A stretch of 64,000 nt of DNA from an uncultured Paracoccus sp. GTDB lineage: Bacteria; Pseudomonadota; Alphaproteobacteria; Rhodobacterales; Rhodobacteraceae. Shown here piece after piece: positions 45,279 through 54,509 of the stretch. The number at the start of each line of letters is the position of its first letter. Within the stretch, counting starts at the first letter, position 1. A program made the translations under genes and the position numbers. The DNA is taken from the NCBI RefSeq assembly GCF_937873615.1, contig NZ_CALMYP010000040.1, forward strand, positions 1-64,000, written 5' to 3'. The notes beneath the pieces were generated by a model. It did not search any database. It was not told where the DNA came from and was given only the letters and a program-made list of their open reading frames with translations.

Positions 45279-47102
45279 ATGCGTTTCGACCGCGAACCCC
45301 TGCGCGACACCACCCTGACCGCCACCAGGACTGAGTTCGGCAACCTGCCCGACTGGGACCTGAGCGATCTCTACCCCGCCCCCGACGCGCCCGAACTCAA
45401 GGCCGATCTGGCGGCGCTGGAACAGAAAGCCGCCAGCTTCGCCAGCGATTACGAGGGCAAGCTGGCCTCGCTCGATGCCGCTGCCATGCTGGACTGCATC
45501 CGCCGCTATGAGGAGATCGACATCCTCGCCGGGCGCATCATGTCCTATGCCGGCCTGCGCTATTACCAGAACACCACCGACGCCGCCCGCGCCAAGCAGA
45601 TGTCGGACCTGCAAGCGCAGATCACCGAGATGACCACGCCGCTGGTTTTCTTCAGCCTCGAATTCAACCGCATCCCGGATGCGACCTATGAGGCGGTCTT
45701 TACCGCCGAGGGCGGCCCGGCCCGCTACAAGCCCGTCTTCGACCGGATGCGCGCCATGCGCCCCTATCAGCTGTCGGACGAGTTGGAGAAATTCCTGCAC
45801 GACAATTCCGTCGTCGGCGCCGCCGCCTGGAACCGGCTTTTCGATGAAACCATGGCCGGCCTGGAATTCACCGTCGATGGCGAGACGATGCAGTTGGAAG
45901 CCGTCCTGACCCTGCTGACCGATCACGACCGCCCGAAACGAGAGGCCGCCGCCCGTGCCCTGGCCGATGTTTTCGGCAAGAACATCAAGCTTTTTTCACG
46001 CGTCCATAACACGCTGGCGAAGGAAAAGGCGGTGGAGGACAAGTGGCGCAAGATGCCCTCGCCCCAGCATGGCAGGCACCTGTCGAACCATGTCGAACCC
46101 GAAGTGGTCGAGGCCCTGCGCAACGCCGTAACCACGGCTTACCCCCGCATCTCGCACCGCTATTACGCGCTGAAGGCGCGCTGGCTCGGCCTCGACAAGC
46201 TGCAGGTCTGGGACCGCAACGCGCCCTTGCCGACCGAGACACCGAAGACCGTCGATTGGGACGAGGCGAAGGCCACGGTGCTCGATGCCTATGCCGGCTT
46301 CTCGCCGAAGCTGGCCGAACTGGCCGAGCCGTTCTTCGATCTTGGCTGGATCGACGCCGCCGTGAAACCCGGCAAGGCGCCCGGCGCCTTCGCGCATCCG
46401 ACCGTGACCACGGTGCACCCTTATGTGATGCTGAACTATCTCGGCAAACCGCGCGACGTAATGACGCTGGCGCATGAACTGGGCCATGGCGTGCATCAGC
46501 GGCTGGCGGCGGGTCAGGGCGAATTGCTGGCCTCGACGCCGCTGACGCTCGCGGAAACCGCATCCGTCTTCGGCGAGATGCTGACCTTCCGCAAGCTGCT
46601 GGCCGAAACCACCGACCCGGCACAGAAAAAGGCGCTGCTGGCCGGCAAGGTCGAGGACATGATCAACACGGTCGTCCGCCAGATCAGCTTCTACGATTTC
46701 GAGATCCGCCTGCACGCCGCCCGCGCGGAAGGGGAGCTGACGCCCGACGACATCAACGCGATCTGGATGGATGTGGCGACCGAAAGCCTCGGCCCGGCTT
46801 TCGAGTTCATGCCGGGCTATGAAACCTTCTGGTCCTATGTGCCCCATTTCGTGCATTCGCCCTTCTACGTCTATGCCTATGCCTTCGGCGACGGGCTGGT
46901 GAACGCGCTCTATGCGGCCTACGAGGCCCAGCCCGAAGGCTTCCAGCAGAAATATTTCGACATGCTCTCGGCCGGCGGCTCGAAACATCACAAGGAATTG
47001 CTGGCGCCCTTCGGGCTGGACGCCTCGGACCCGGCCTTCTGGGACAAGGGCCTGTCCATGATCGAAGGCTTCATCGACGAGCTGGAGGCGATGGAGGCTT
47101 GA
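45279..47102 (+). CDS. pepF: M3 family oligoendopeptidase (PepF-like)
   Basis: Cytosolic zinc metallopeptidase of 607 aa of family M3B, which degrades oligopeptides. The zinc motif HELGH is at H399-H403, followed by the downstream glutamate region (LTLAETASVFGEML). The N-terminal PF08439 type region and the C-terminal FEFMPGYETFWSYVPHFVHSPFYVYAYAFG block are characteristic. It follows the hydrolase gene by 49 bp. A stable hairpin at 47105-47145 directly follows its stop. Confidence 0.94.
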   Translation: MRFDREPLRDTTLTATRTEFGNLPDWDLSDLYPAPDAPELKADLAALEQKAASFASDYEGKLASLDAAAMLDCIRRYEEIDILAGRIMSYAGLRYYQNTTDAARAKQMSDLQAQITEMTTPLVFFSLEFNRIPDATYEAVFTAEGGPARYKPVFDRMRAMRPYQLSDELEKFLHDNSVVGAAAWNRLFDETMAGLEFTVDGETMQLEAVLTLLTDHDRPKREAAARALADVFGKNIKLFSRVHNTLAKEKAVEDKWRKMPSPQHGRHLSNHVEPEVVEALRNAVTTAYPRISHRYYALKARWLGLDKLQVWDRNAPLPTETPKTVDWDEAKATVLDAYAGFSPKLAELAEPFFDLGWIDAAVKPGKAPGAFAHPTVTTVHPYVMLNYLGKPRDVMTLAHELGHGVHQRLAAGQGELLASTPLTLAETASVFGEMLTFRKLLAETTDPAQKKALLAGKVEDMINTVVRQISFYDFEIRLHAARAEGELTPDDINAIWMDVATESLGPAFEFMPGYETFWSYVPHFVHSPFYVYAYAFGDGLVNALYAAYEAQPEGFQQKYFDMLSAGGSKHHKELLAPFGLDASDPAFWDKGLSMIEGFIDELEAMEA

Positions 47103-47104
47103 AT

Positions 47105-47145
47105 CCTCAACCGCCTGCGCTGCTCCGGCGGCGCAGGCGATGAGG
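47105..47145. other. Hairpin after pepF
   Basis: 8-bp perfect stem GCCTGCGC/GCGCAGGC (47113-47120/47131-47138), extended by outer CCTCA/TGAGG (47105-47109/47141-47145). No T tract; probable 3'-end or weak terminator. Confidence 0.45.
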
Positions 47146-47201
47146 TCTCCGGCACATCCCCGCAACTTTCGGATTTCGCCGCCCCGGCAGATTTAATCGT
47201 T

Positions 47202-47235
47202 CCGTCACCGCGTCGACACGGCATCGTTACATTAT
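47202..47235 (+). promoter_or_regulatory. Possible Pho-box-like promoter element
   Basis: Two 7-bp elements CCGTCAC (47202-47208) and TCGACAC (47213-47219) are spaced 4 bp apart, resembling the direct repeats of a PhoB box, 10 bp before a -10-like CATTAT (47230-47235). The first matches 6 of 7, the second 4 of 7, and the spacer is not AT-rich. Weak. Confidence 0.25.
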
Positions 47236-47277
47236 CCCGCAATGGATCGCCCGACGTAACCTGACCGGGATAAGACG

Positions 47278-49431
47278 ATGATCCGCCGCACCACCCTGAC
47301 CTCTGCATTGGCCATTGCCGCCGCGCTGCCCGCCTTCGCCGAACCGACCTTCAACCGCATCGCCAGCTTCGCCACCGCCGAGAACATGGCCGAAGGCGAA
47401 GATCGTGCCCGCGAAACCTCGGCCGAGATCATGGCCGTGACCGAAGACGGCAACCGGCTGATCTATTCCGACAGCCCGCTCGGGGTGATCGGGATGATCG
47501 ACATCAGCGATGCGCGCGCGCCGAAGCCGCTTGGCAATATCCCCATGGAGGGAGAGCCGACCACCACCGTGGTCAAGGGCGACATGGCCTTCGTGGGCGT
47601 GAACACCTCGGCCTCCTTCACCGAACCTTCGGGCGTGCTGCGCAGCGTCGATCTGACCAGCAACGACGTGGTGGCAAGCTGCGATCTCGGCGGCCAGCCC
47701 GACAGCGTCGCCATCTCGCCCGCCGGCGACATGATCGCCGTCGCCATCGAGAACGAACGTGACGAGGACATCAATGACGGTGCCCTGCCGCAAATGCCGG
47801 CAGGCTTTGTGGTCCGCCTGCCCGTCACCGATGGCACGGTCGATTGCGCGGCCATGCAGGTCGTCGAACTGACCGGCCTTGCCGATATCGCGCCCGAGGA
47901 CCCGGAGCCCGAATTTCTGTCCTTCAACGAGGCCGGCGAACTCGTCGTCACGCTACAGGAAAACAACCATCTCGTTGTCATCGGTGCCGATGGCGCGGTC
48001 AGCGCCGATTTCAGCGCCGGCACGGTCGATCTGGATGCAATCGACACTGAGAAGGACGGCAAGATCGAACAGGGCGGCAGCCTCGCCGCCGTGCCCCGCG
48101 AACCTGACGCCGTGGCCTGGGTCGATGCCGACCATTTCGTCACCGCGAATGAGGGCGACTGGAACGGTGGCAGCCGCGGCTTCACCATCTGGAACAAGGA
48201 TGGCTCGGTCGTGTTCGACAGCGGCAATATGCTCGACCACGAGCTGATGCGGATCGGCCACTACCCCGAGGGTCGCTCGGGCAAGAAGGGCGGAGAGCCA
48301 GAGGCCGTCATCACCGCCCGCTATGGCGAACAACCGCTGATCTTCGTCGCTTCCGAGCGTGGCAGCATCGTTTTCGTCTTCGACGCCACCGACCCGACCG
48401 CGCCGAAGCTGCTGCAATCCCTGCCCTCGGGCATCGGCCCGGAAGGGCTGGTCGCGATCCCGGGCCGGAACCTGTTTGCCACCGCCAACGAAACCGATCT
48501 GGGCGAGGATGGCGCCGCCCGCGCCCATGTCATGATCTATGAACGCAGCGAGGCGGCACCGGCCTATCCTACCATCGCCGCCGCTGAAGGCGTGATCGGC
48601 TGGGGTGCCCTGTCCGGTCTGGCACCGGATGCGGCCAATCCCGCGACGCTTCATGCCGTCAGCGACAGCGTCTATTCTGCCGCGCCCGCGATCTATACCA
48701 TCGACGCGTCGAGCCTGCCCGCGCAGATTACCGCCAAGACCATCATCACCCGCGATGGCAGCCCTGCTGAAAAGCTGGACCTCGAAGGCATCGCCACGGA
48801 TGGCGCGGGCGGGTTCTGGCTGGCCTCGGAAGGCAACAGCGAGAAAGAGGTTCCGCACGCCGTCCTGCATGTCGACGCCTCGGGCGCGATCACCCAGGAA
48901 TTCGGCCTGCCGGACGCCCTGATGGCGCAAGAAAAGCGCTTCGGCTTCGAGGGCATCGCCCTGATCGACGGCAAGCTCTGGCTGGCGGTGCAGCGTGAAT
49001 GGGGTGACGATCCCGAAGGTCAGGTGAAGCTGCTGCAACTCGACCCGGCAAGCGGCGAATGGGCCGGCGTCCGCTATCCGCTCGACAAGGGCGAGGGCTG
49101 GGTCGGCCTGTCCGAACTGGCCGTGCATGGCGACCACCTCTACCTGATCGAGCGCGACAACCTGATCGGCGATGCGGCGAAGCTGAAGGCCGTGACCCGG
49201 GTGGCACTGGCCGATCTGAACCCGGCACCGCTGGATGGCGAATTGCCGCTCGTGAGCAAGGAAACCGTCCGTGACCTGATCCCCGACCTCAAGGGCTGGA
49301 ACGGCTATGTGCAGGACAAGGTTGAGGGCATGGCCATCACCGAGGACGGCACGGTCTGGATGGTGACCGACAATGACGGGGTCGACGACGCCTCGGGCGA
49401 GACCTTCTTCTGGTCGTTCAAGCTGGACTGA
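47278..49431 (+). CDS. Secreted esterase-like/phytase-family propeller protein
   Basis: Exported protein of 717 aa with signal peptide (MIRRTTLTSALAIAAALPAFA). The first part (about 30-430) is a beta-propeller of YVTN-like repeats (NRLIYSDSPLGVIGMIDI, VTLQENNHLVVIGADG, ALPSGIGPEGLVAIPG-type blades). The second part (about 435-715) matches the esterase-like activity of phytase family (LEGIATDGAGGFWLASEGN, FGFEGIALIDGKLWLA, VEGMAITEDGTVWMVTDNDGVDD). It probably acts on phosphate esters or related substrates in the periplasm or outside; activity is inferred from the family. It is a stand-alone gene with its own terminator. Confidence 0.83.
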   Translation: MIRRTTLTSALAIAAALPAFAEPTFNRIASFATAENMAEGEDRARETSAEIMAVTEDGNRLIYSDSPLGVIGMIDISDARAPKPLGNIPMEGEPTTTVVKGDMAFVGVNTSASFTEPSGVLRSVDLTSNDVVASCDLGGQPDSVAISPAGDMIAVAIENERDEDINDGALPQMPAGFVVRLPVTDGTVDCAAMQVVELTGLADIAPEDPEPEFLSFNEAGELVVTLQENNHLVVIGADGAVSADFSAGTVDLDAIDTEKDGKIEQGGSLAAVPREPDAVAWVDADHFVTANEGDWNGGSRGFTIWNKDGSVVFDSGNMLDHELMRIGHYPEGRSGKKGGEPEAVITARYGEQPLIFVASERGSIVFVFDATDPTAPKLLQSLPSGIGPEGLVAIPGRNLFATANETDLGEDGAARAHVMIYERSEAAPAYPTIAAAEGVIGWGALSGLAPDAANPATLHAVSDSVYSAAPAIYTIDASSLPAQITAKTIITRDGSPAEKLDLEGIATDGAGGFWLASEGNSEKEVPHAVLHVDASGAITQEFGLPDALMAQEKRFGFEGIALIDGKLWLAVQREWGDDPEGQVKLLQLDPASGEWAGVRYPLDKGEGWVGLSELAVHGDHLYLIERDNLIGDAAKLKAVTRVALADLNPAPLDGELPLVSKETVRDLIPDLKGWNGYVQDKVEGMAITEDGTVWMVTDNDGVDDASGETFFWSFKLD

Positions 49432-49449
49432 TCCTGCCACGCATCCGGA

Positions 49450-49476
49450 AAGGCCCCGTCACGCACGGGGCCTTTT
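49450..49476. terminator. Bidirectional intrinsic terminator
   Basis: Perfect 10-bp stem AAGGCCCCGT/ACGGGGCCTT (49450-49459/49465-49474) with a 5-nt loop. T-rich ends on both strands. It serves the convergent phytase-like gene and cysA. Confidence 0.88.
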
Positions 49477-49490
49477 GCGTTGCCGGCAGA

Positions 49491-50216
49491 TCAGGCGATG
49501 CCCTCGACAAGGGTGCGCACCGCCTCGCTGGCCGGGTTTTCGGACAGGGCCTCGGGACGGTCGAACTGCACGATGCGGCCGTGATCCATGACCGCGATGC
49601 GGTCGGCAAGCGCCCAGGCCTCGCCCCGGTCATGGGTGACCATAATCGCCGCCACCCCGGCCTTGCGTTGCAGGGCCCGCACCTCGCCCCGCAGCGAGTG
49701 GCGCACCTGGGTATCGAGCGCGCTGAAGGGTTCGTCCATCAGCAGCAGCCTTGGCCGGATCGCCAGCGCACGGGCCATGGCGACACGCTGGCGCTGCCCG
49801 CCGGAAAGCTGCGCCGGAAACCGGTCGGCCAGATGCGGCAGCTCGACCATGTCCAGCAGGTCGGCCACGCGGGTGGCGATCTCGGCGCGGGACGGGCGCG
49901 AGGCGGCGGGCATCACCTTCAGCCCGAAGCCGACATTCTCGGCCACGGTCATGTGCCGGAACAGGGCATAGTTCTGGAACACCATGCCGAAATGCCGCTG
50001 GCCCGAGGGCAGCCGGGTGATGTCCTCGCCATCCAGCATCAGCCGGCCCTGATCGGCATGGGCCAGACCCGCGACGATGTTCAGAAGCGTCGTCTTGCCC
50101 GAACCGGACGGCCCCAGCAGGGCCACGAACTCGCCCGCCTCGACGGTCAGCGAGACGCCCTTGAGGATCTCGGTCTCGCCGATGGACTTGTGGATATCCT
50201 GGACTTCCAGCGTCAT
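49491..50216 (-). CDS. cysA: Sulfate/thiosulfate ABC importer ATPase
   Basis: ATPase of 241 aa for the sulfate importer. Walker A is GPSGSGKTT near 38, the Q-loop region is GMVFQNYALFRHMTV, the signature is LSGGQRQRVAMARALA, and Walker B is LLLMDEPFSALD. Canonical CysA is about 350 aa; this one stops after the nucleotide-binding domain and lacks the C-terminal regulatory (TOBE-like) region. It overlaps cysW by 4 bp, and the ATP-binding core starts at ATG 50216; the open frame further upstream is a shadow of cysW. Confidence 0.88.
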   Translation of the reverse strand: MTLEVQDIHKSIGETEILKGVSLTVEAGEFVALLGPSGSGKTTLLNIVAGLAHADQGRLMLDGEDITRLPSGQRHFGMVFQNYALFRHMTVAENVGFGLKVMPAASRPSRAEIATRVADLLDMVELPHLADRFPAQLSGGQRQRVAMARALAIRPRLLLMDEPFSALDTQVRHSLRGEVRALQRKAGVAAIMVTHDRGEAWALADRIAVMDHGRIVQFDRPEALSENPASEAVRTLVEGIA

Positions 50217-51016
50217 GGATGGACCTCTCTGGCCGGGCCGAAGCGGTTCAGCAGGCCACGGATGATCAGGGTGACAAGCGCCAGCGCCGTCAGCACCGTG
50301 GCGGCGGCGAAGGCGCCGGTGGCATTGTAATCGTTGTAAAGCAGCTCGATCTGCAAAGGCAGCGTCATGGTCCGGCCCCGGATCGCGCCGGAAACCACGC
50401 TGACCGCACCGAATTCGCCCATGGCGCGGGCCATGGTCAGCATGGTGCCGTAAGCCAACCCCCAGGAGATATTGGGCAGCACCACATGGCGGAAGATCTG
50501 CCAGCCATTCGCGCCAAGCGTCAGCGCCGCCTTTTCCTCGTCCTCGCCCGTCACCATCAACACCGGAAGGATCTCGCGCATGACGAAGGGGCAGGTGATG
50601 AACAGCGACACCAGCACGATCCCGGTCAGGTTGAACATCAGCTGGATACCGTAGGGTTCCAGCGCCGCGCCGACCGGGCCATAGGCACCGTAGATCAGCA
50701 GGAAGCACAGGCCCACGACGATGGGCGACATGGCGAAGGGCAGCTCGATCAGGATCAGCAGCGCCCGCCGCCCCCAGAAGCGATAGCGCGCCACCAGCCA
50801 GGCGGCGGCGGTGCCGAAGACGATGTTCAAGGGCACCACGATTACCGCCGCGACAACGGTCAGGCGGATCGCGGCCAGCGTCTCCGGCTCGATGATGGCG
50901 GCGATATAGGCCGCCGCGCCATCGGCAAAGGCACGGGTGAAAATGGCCAGGACCGGCAGCAGCACCATGAGACCCAGGAATGCCAGGGCCAGCCCGATCA
51001 GGAACCTGCGCAGCAT
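50213..51016 (-). CDS. cysW: Sulfate ABC importer permease CysW
   Basis: Polytopic inner-membrane permease of 267 aa with about six helices. The EAA loop reads EEKAALTLGANGWQIFRHVVLPN, and GEFGAVSVVSGAIRGRT is a CysW/T hallmark. It follows cysT by 4 bp and overlaps cysA by 4 bp. With CysT it forms the channel for sulfate or thiosulfate delivered by Sbp. Confidence 0.93.
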   Translation of the reverse strand: MLRRFLIGLALAFLGLMVLLPVLAIFTRAFADGAAAYIAAIIEPETLAAIRLTVVAAVIVVPLNIVFGTAAAWLVARYRFWGRRALLILIELPFAMSPIVVGLCFLLIYGAYGPVGAALEPYGIQLMFNLTGIVLVSLFITCPFVMREILPVLMVTGEDEEKAALTLGANGWQIFRHVVLPNISWGLAYGTMLTMARAMGEFGAVSVVSGAIRGRTMTLPLQIELLYNDYNATGAFAAATVLTALALVTLIIRGLLNRFGPAREVHP

Positions 51017-51020
51017 CGCC

Positions 51021-51863
51021 TCAACCCTCCCGGTGCAGATAGGCCTGCAGGCGGTGCTGCAGCATGTTGATCGCCACCAGCAGCACCAGCGACAGCCCCA
51101 GAAGCGAGCCCGCGATCGCCGCCGCCGCCGGATAGTCGAACTCGTCCAGCCGGATCAGGATCAGCAGCGAGGCGATCTCGGTCTCGTAGGGCATGTTGCC
51201 GGCAATGAAGATCACCGCACCGAACTCCCCCAGAGAGCGCACGAAGGACAGCCCCACCCCGGTCAGGACAGAAGGCAGAAGCGGGCGCAGCAGCACCCGC
51301 AGGAACAGTTGCGGGCGGCTGGCGCCAAGGGTCAGGGCGGCGGCTTCCTCGGCCGGGTCCAGCTCCTCGATGGCGGGCTGGATGGCGCGCACGGCGAAAG
51401 GGATCGAGGTGAAGGTCATCGCGATCACGATCCCCCACCAGGTATAGGCGACCTGCAACCCCATGCTGTCGAGGATGCGGCCCAGCCAGCCCGATTTGTC
51501 ATAAAGCGCCACAAGCGCGATCCCCGCCACCGCCGTCGGCAGCGCGAAGGGCAGATCGACAAGCGCATCGGCGATGCCGCGCCCCGGAAAGCGATAGCGG
51601 GTCAGCACCCAGGCGATGATGAAGCCGAAGACCCCGTTCAGCGCCGTCGCCGCAGCGGCGGCGGTGATGGTGACGCGCAGCGCCGCCAGCACCCGTTCCG
51701 AGCCCATGACCCGCAGGTAATCGCCCGGCCCAAGCTGGGCCAGTTGCCAGAACAGCCCGGTCAGCGGCAAAAGCACGATCAGGCACAGAAACAGCAGCGT
51801 AATCCCCATGGACAGGGAAAATCCCGGCAGGATCCGGGCTTCGCGGCGGGCAAGCGTTGCCAT
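51021..51863 (-). CDS. cysT: Sulfate ABC importer permease CysT (CysU)
   Basis: Inner-membrane permease of 280 aa, first of the two channel subunits. N-terminal PGFSLSMGITLLFLCLIVLLPL helix, EAA loop (EEAAALTLGASRPQLFLRVLLRP), and LGEFGAVIFIAGNMPYETEI, which is nearly invariant among CysT. AAGGA just upstream gives a ribosome site. A stable hairpin separates it from sbp. Confidence 0.94.
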   Translation of the reverse strand: MATLARREARILPGFSLSMGITLLFLCLIVLLPLTGLFWQLAQLGPGDYLRVMGSERVLAALRVTITAAAAATALNGVFGFIIAWVLTRYRFPGRGIADALVDLPFALPTAVAGIALVALYDKSGWLGRILDSMGLQVAYTWWGIVIAMTFTSIPFAVRAIQPAIEELDPAEEAAALTLGASRPQLFLRVLLRPLLPSVLTGVGLSFVRSLGEFGAVIFIAGNMPYETEIASLLILIRLDEFDYPAAAAIAGSLLGLSLVLLVAINMLQHRLQAYLHREG

Positions 51864-51887
51864 GATACGGCGTCCTTGACATCGGAT

Positions 51888-51911
51888 GCCCCCGCGCCGG
51901 AACGCGGGGGC
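51888..51911 (-). other. Hairpin between sbp and cysT
   Basis: Perfect 9-bp stem GCCCCCGCG/CGCGGGGGC (51888-51896/51903-51911) with a 6-nt loop and no T tract, directly after the binding-protein stop. Such hairpins can stabilise upstream mRNA so the binding protein outnumbers the permeases. Confidence 0.65.
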
Positions 51912-51932
51912 CGTGGTTCGTTCGGCTTCAGA

Positions 51933-52955
51933 TCAGTTCCGCAGCAGCTTGTCGAGCGTGCCGCCATCGCCGAAATGGGTCTTGCTGGCCTCGTCCCAGC
52001 CGCCGAAGACATCCTCGACCGTGACCAGACGCACCTCGGGGAATTGATCCGCCGTGGCTTCGACGACCTCGGGATCATGGACGCGGTTGTTGAACGAGGC
52101 GATGATTTCCTGCGCGGGCGTGCTGTAGAGGAAGTTCAGATAGGCTTCCGAGACATCGACCGTGCCACGCTCCTCGGCGACCTTGCGGACCAGGGCCACG
52201 GGAAACTCCGCCAGCAGCGACATCGAGGGCACGACACGCTCGTAAGCGCCTTCATCCTCGGCGGCGCGGATGTTTTCCACCTCGGCCTCGAAGGTGATCA
52301 GCACATCGCCGATGCTGCGCTCGACAAAGCTGGTGGTGGCACCGCGCCCGCCGGTATCGAAGACCGCGACATTGCCCAGCACCTTGCCGACAAACTCCTG
52401 CGCCGCCGCATCGTCACCGCCGAACTTGTCCAGCGCATAGGCATAGGCCGCGAGATAGGTATAGCGCGCATTGCCGCTGGTTTTCGGGTTCGGGAAAACG
52501 ATGGAGACATCGTCTCGCACCAGATCGTCCCAATCCTCGATCCCCTTCGGGTTGCCGCCACGCACCAGAAAGGCCGGCAGCGAATAATAGGGCGAGGCAT
52601 TGTTCGGCAGGTCCTGCTGCCAATCCGCATCGACGAAGCCGTTATCGGCCAGCACCTGAACGTCAGTTACCTGATTGAAGGTAACCAGATCCGCCTTCAG
52701 CCCCTGCAGGATCGCCCGCGCCTGTTTCGAGGAACCGGCATGGCTCTGCTCGATGGTCAGGGCCTCGCCGGTATTGGTCTTCCATTGTTCGATGAAGGCC
52801 GGGTTCAGCTCGGCGTAAAGCTCGCGTGCGATGTCATAGGAGACGTTCAGCAACTGGCGATCCTCGGCCTGGGCGGTGCCGGCAAATCCCGCGAATGCAA
52901 TCGCAGCAATGCCGAAGCCGCGCCGCAGCAAGCGGGAGGTTTGGAAGAAGGTCAT
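51933..52955 (-). CDS. sbp: Periplasmic sulfate-binding protein
   Basis: Substrate-binding protein of 340 aa with a signal peptide ending near AQAED (about residue 29). The mature start LLNVSYDIARELYAELNPAFIEQWK (noted as family block), the sulfate-site segment SHAGSSKQARAI and the central PNPKTSGNARYTYLAAYAYAL are diagnostic of Sbp/CysP. ATG 52955 is chosen for its AAAGGACC ribosome site; ATG 53000 is less likely. It heads the operon sbp-cysT-cysW-cysA. The 266 bp to the divergent MFS gene are AT-rich with an ATGAT/ATCAT dyad near 53035-53050 but no assigned regulator site. Confidence 0.93.
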   Translation of the reverse strand: MTFFQTSRLLRRGFGIAAIAFAGFAGTAQAEDRQLLNVSYDIARELYAELNPAFIEQWKTNTGEALTIEQSHAGSSKQARAILQGLKADLVTFNQVTDVQVLADNGFVDADWQQDLPNNASPYYSLPAFLVRGGNPKGIEDWDDLVRDDVSIVFPNPKTSGNARYTYLAAYAYALDKFGGDDAAAQEFVGKVLGNVAVFDTGGRGATTSFVERSIGDVLITFEAEVENIRAAEDEGAYERVVPSMSLLAEFPVALVRKVAEERGTVDVSEAYLNFLYSTPAQEIIASFNNRVHDPEVVEATADQFPEVRLVTVEDVFGGWDEASKTHFGDGGTLDKLLRN

Positions 52956-53221
52956 ATCGAGGTCCTTTCGGAAGGCTTGTTTGAGCGCAATTGGTGACAA
53001 TGTTCGCGAATTTGCAATCGCAGCGCATCACATAAGGATGATTTGCCGATCATTTTTCTCAAGCGCGGAATTTTTTCCAGATTTGCAGATTTCGCCCGCA
53101 AAGAATTCGCCCCTCTCCCGGTCGCTGCCGCCGCTTCCAGTCGTGACGGGCGGCGCAGGGCTTGCCAACACCTGCGCATCGCCCCAATCTGCGCCCGATT
53201 GCTGTCGGATCGGGCCAGAAT

Positions 53222-54469
53222 GTGACTGATGAAACCTGCCCTGAACCGAAGGGCGCCTTGCTGAAAATTCCCGGCTTCAGGCTTTATGTCGTCGCCATCC
53301 TGTTCAACTGGCTGGCGATCCAGATCCAGACGGTCGCGGTTGGCTGGCAGGTCTATGACATGACCCGCAATCCCTTCGATCTCGGCCTTGTCGGCCTGTC
53401 GCAATTCGCCCCCGCGCTTTGTCTGGTGCTGGTCACCGGGGCCGTGGCCGACCGCTTCTCGCGCCGGCTGGTGATGGGGTTGTGCCTGCTGGTCATGGCA
53501 TTCGTTTCCGGCACCTTCTGGTGGCTGACCCGTTCGGGCAGCATGGCGGTCACGGCAATCTTCGTGCTGATGGTGGTCTATGGCGCGTCGCGCGCCTTCT
53601 ATAATCCGACCCGGCAATCGCTGATCGCCAATATCGTGCCGCCGGAACATCTGCCGGGCGCGCTGGCCACCACCAGCACGGCCATGCAGGTGGCGACGAT
53701 CTGCGGGCCGGTGGCGGGCGGTCTGCTGTACGGGCTGGCGGCAGAGGTCGCCTATGGCACCTCTTTCGTGCTGCTGGCCATTGCCGCCGTTCTGGTGCTG
53801 GCGATCCCGAAGCCGGCGCAGAACCGCGCGCCCCGGCGGCGGCAAAGCTGGCAGGACCTGACCGCCGGCTTCAGCTTCATTCGCCAGCGTCCGATCATCC
53901 TTGGCGCAATCTCGCTGGATCTTTTCGTGGTTCTTCTGGGCGGCGCCTTCGCGCTGCTGCCGGTTTACGCGCGCGACGTGCTCGACGTCGGCATTTTCGG
54001 CCTTGGCGTCCTGCGCGCAGCGCCCGCGATCGGTGCGATTGCCGTCGCGCTGTTGCTGATGGCCCGCCCGATCCGGCGACATGCCGGACGCACCATGTTC
54101 GCCTGTGTCGGGCTGTTTTCCTTCGCGACACTGGTCTTCGGCCTGTCGACCCATGTCTGGCTGTCGGTTGCCGCCCTTGTGATCATCGGCGCAACCGATG
54201 TGGTCAGCGTCATCATCCGCCAGACGCTGATCCAACTGCACACCCCGGACGAGCTGCGCGGCAGGGTCAGCGCCGTCAACACCGTCTTCATCGGCGCCTC
54301 GAACGAGTTGGGAGAGTTCCGGGCCGGCAGCATGGCCGCCCTGTTCGGCCCCGTCGTCGCGGTGGCCGGTGGCGCGCTTGTGTCACTGGGGATCTGCGCC
54401 CTGTGGATGCGCCTGTTCCCGACGCTGCGCAATGTCGACACCCTGTCAGCGGACACGTCGCCGCGATAG
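53222..54469 (+). CDS. MFS transporter (EntS-like exporter)
   Basis: Inner-membrane transporter of 415 aa with about twelve hydrophobic helices of the major facilitator superfamily. The loop motif after helix 2 reads GAVADRFSRRLVMG, and the shape resembles the EntS/MFS_3 group that exports siderophores, drugs or metabolites. No siderophore genes are nearby. GTG 53222 is the probable start; the nearer ATG at 53229 is out of frame. It is divergent from sbp and convergent with the gbpR-like regulator (40 bp apart). Confidence 0.82.
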   Translation: MTDETCPEPKGALLKIPGFRLYVVAILFNWLAIQIQTVAVGWQVYDMTRNPFDLGLVGLSQFAPALCLVLVTGAVADRFSRRLVMGLCLLVMAFVSGTFWWLTRSGSMAVTAIFVLMVVYGASRAFYNPTRQSLIANIVPPEHLPGALATTSTAMQVATICGPVAGGLLYGLAAEVAYGTSFVLLAIAAVLVLAIPKPAQNRAPRRRQSWQDLTAGFSFIRQRPIILGAISLDLFVVLLGGAFALLPVYARDVLDVGIFGLGVLRAAPAIGAIAVALLLMARPIRRHAGRTMFACVGLFSFATLVFGLSTHVWLSVAALVIIGATDVVSVIIRQTLIQLHTPDELRGRVSAVNTVFIGASNELGEFRAGSMAALFGPVVAVAGGALVSLGICALWMRLFPTLRNVDTLSADTSPR

Positions 54470-54509
54470 GCGGGGCGCGTGACAGCCAGACCGAATGTGG
54501 CCGCGTCGC

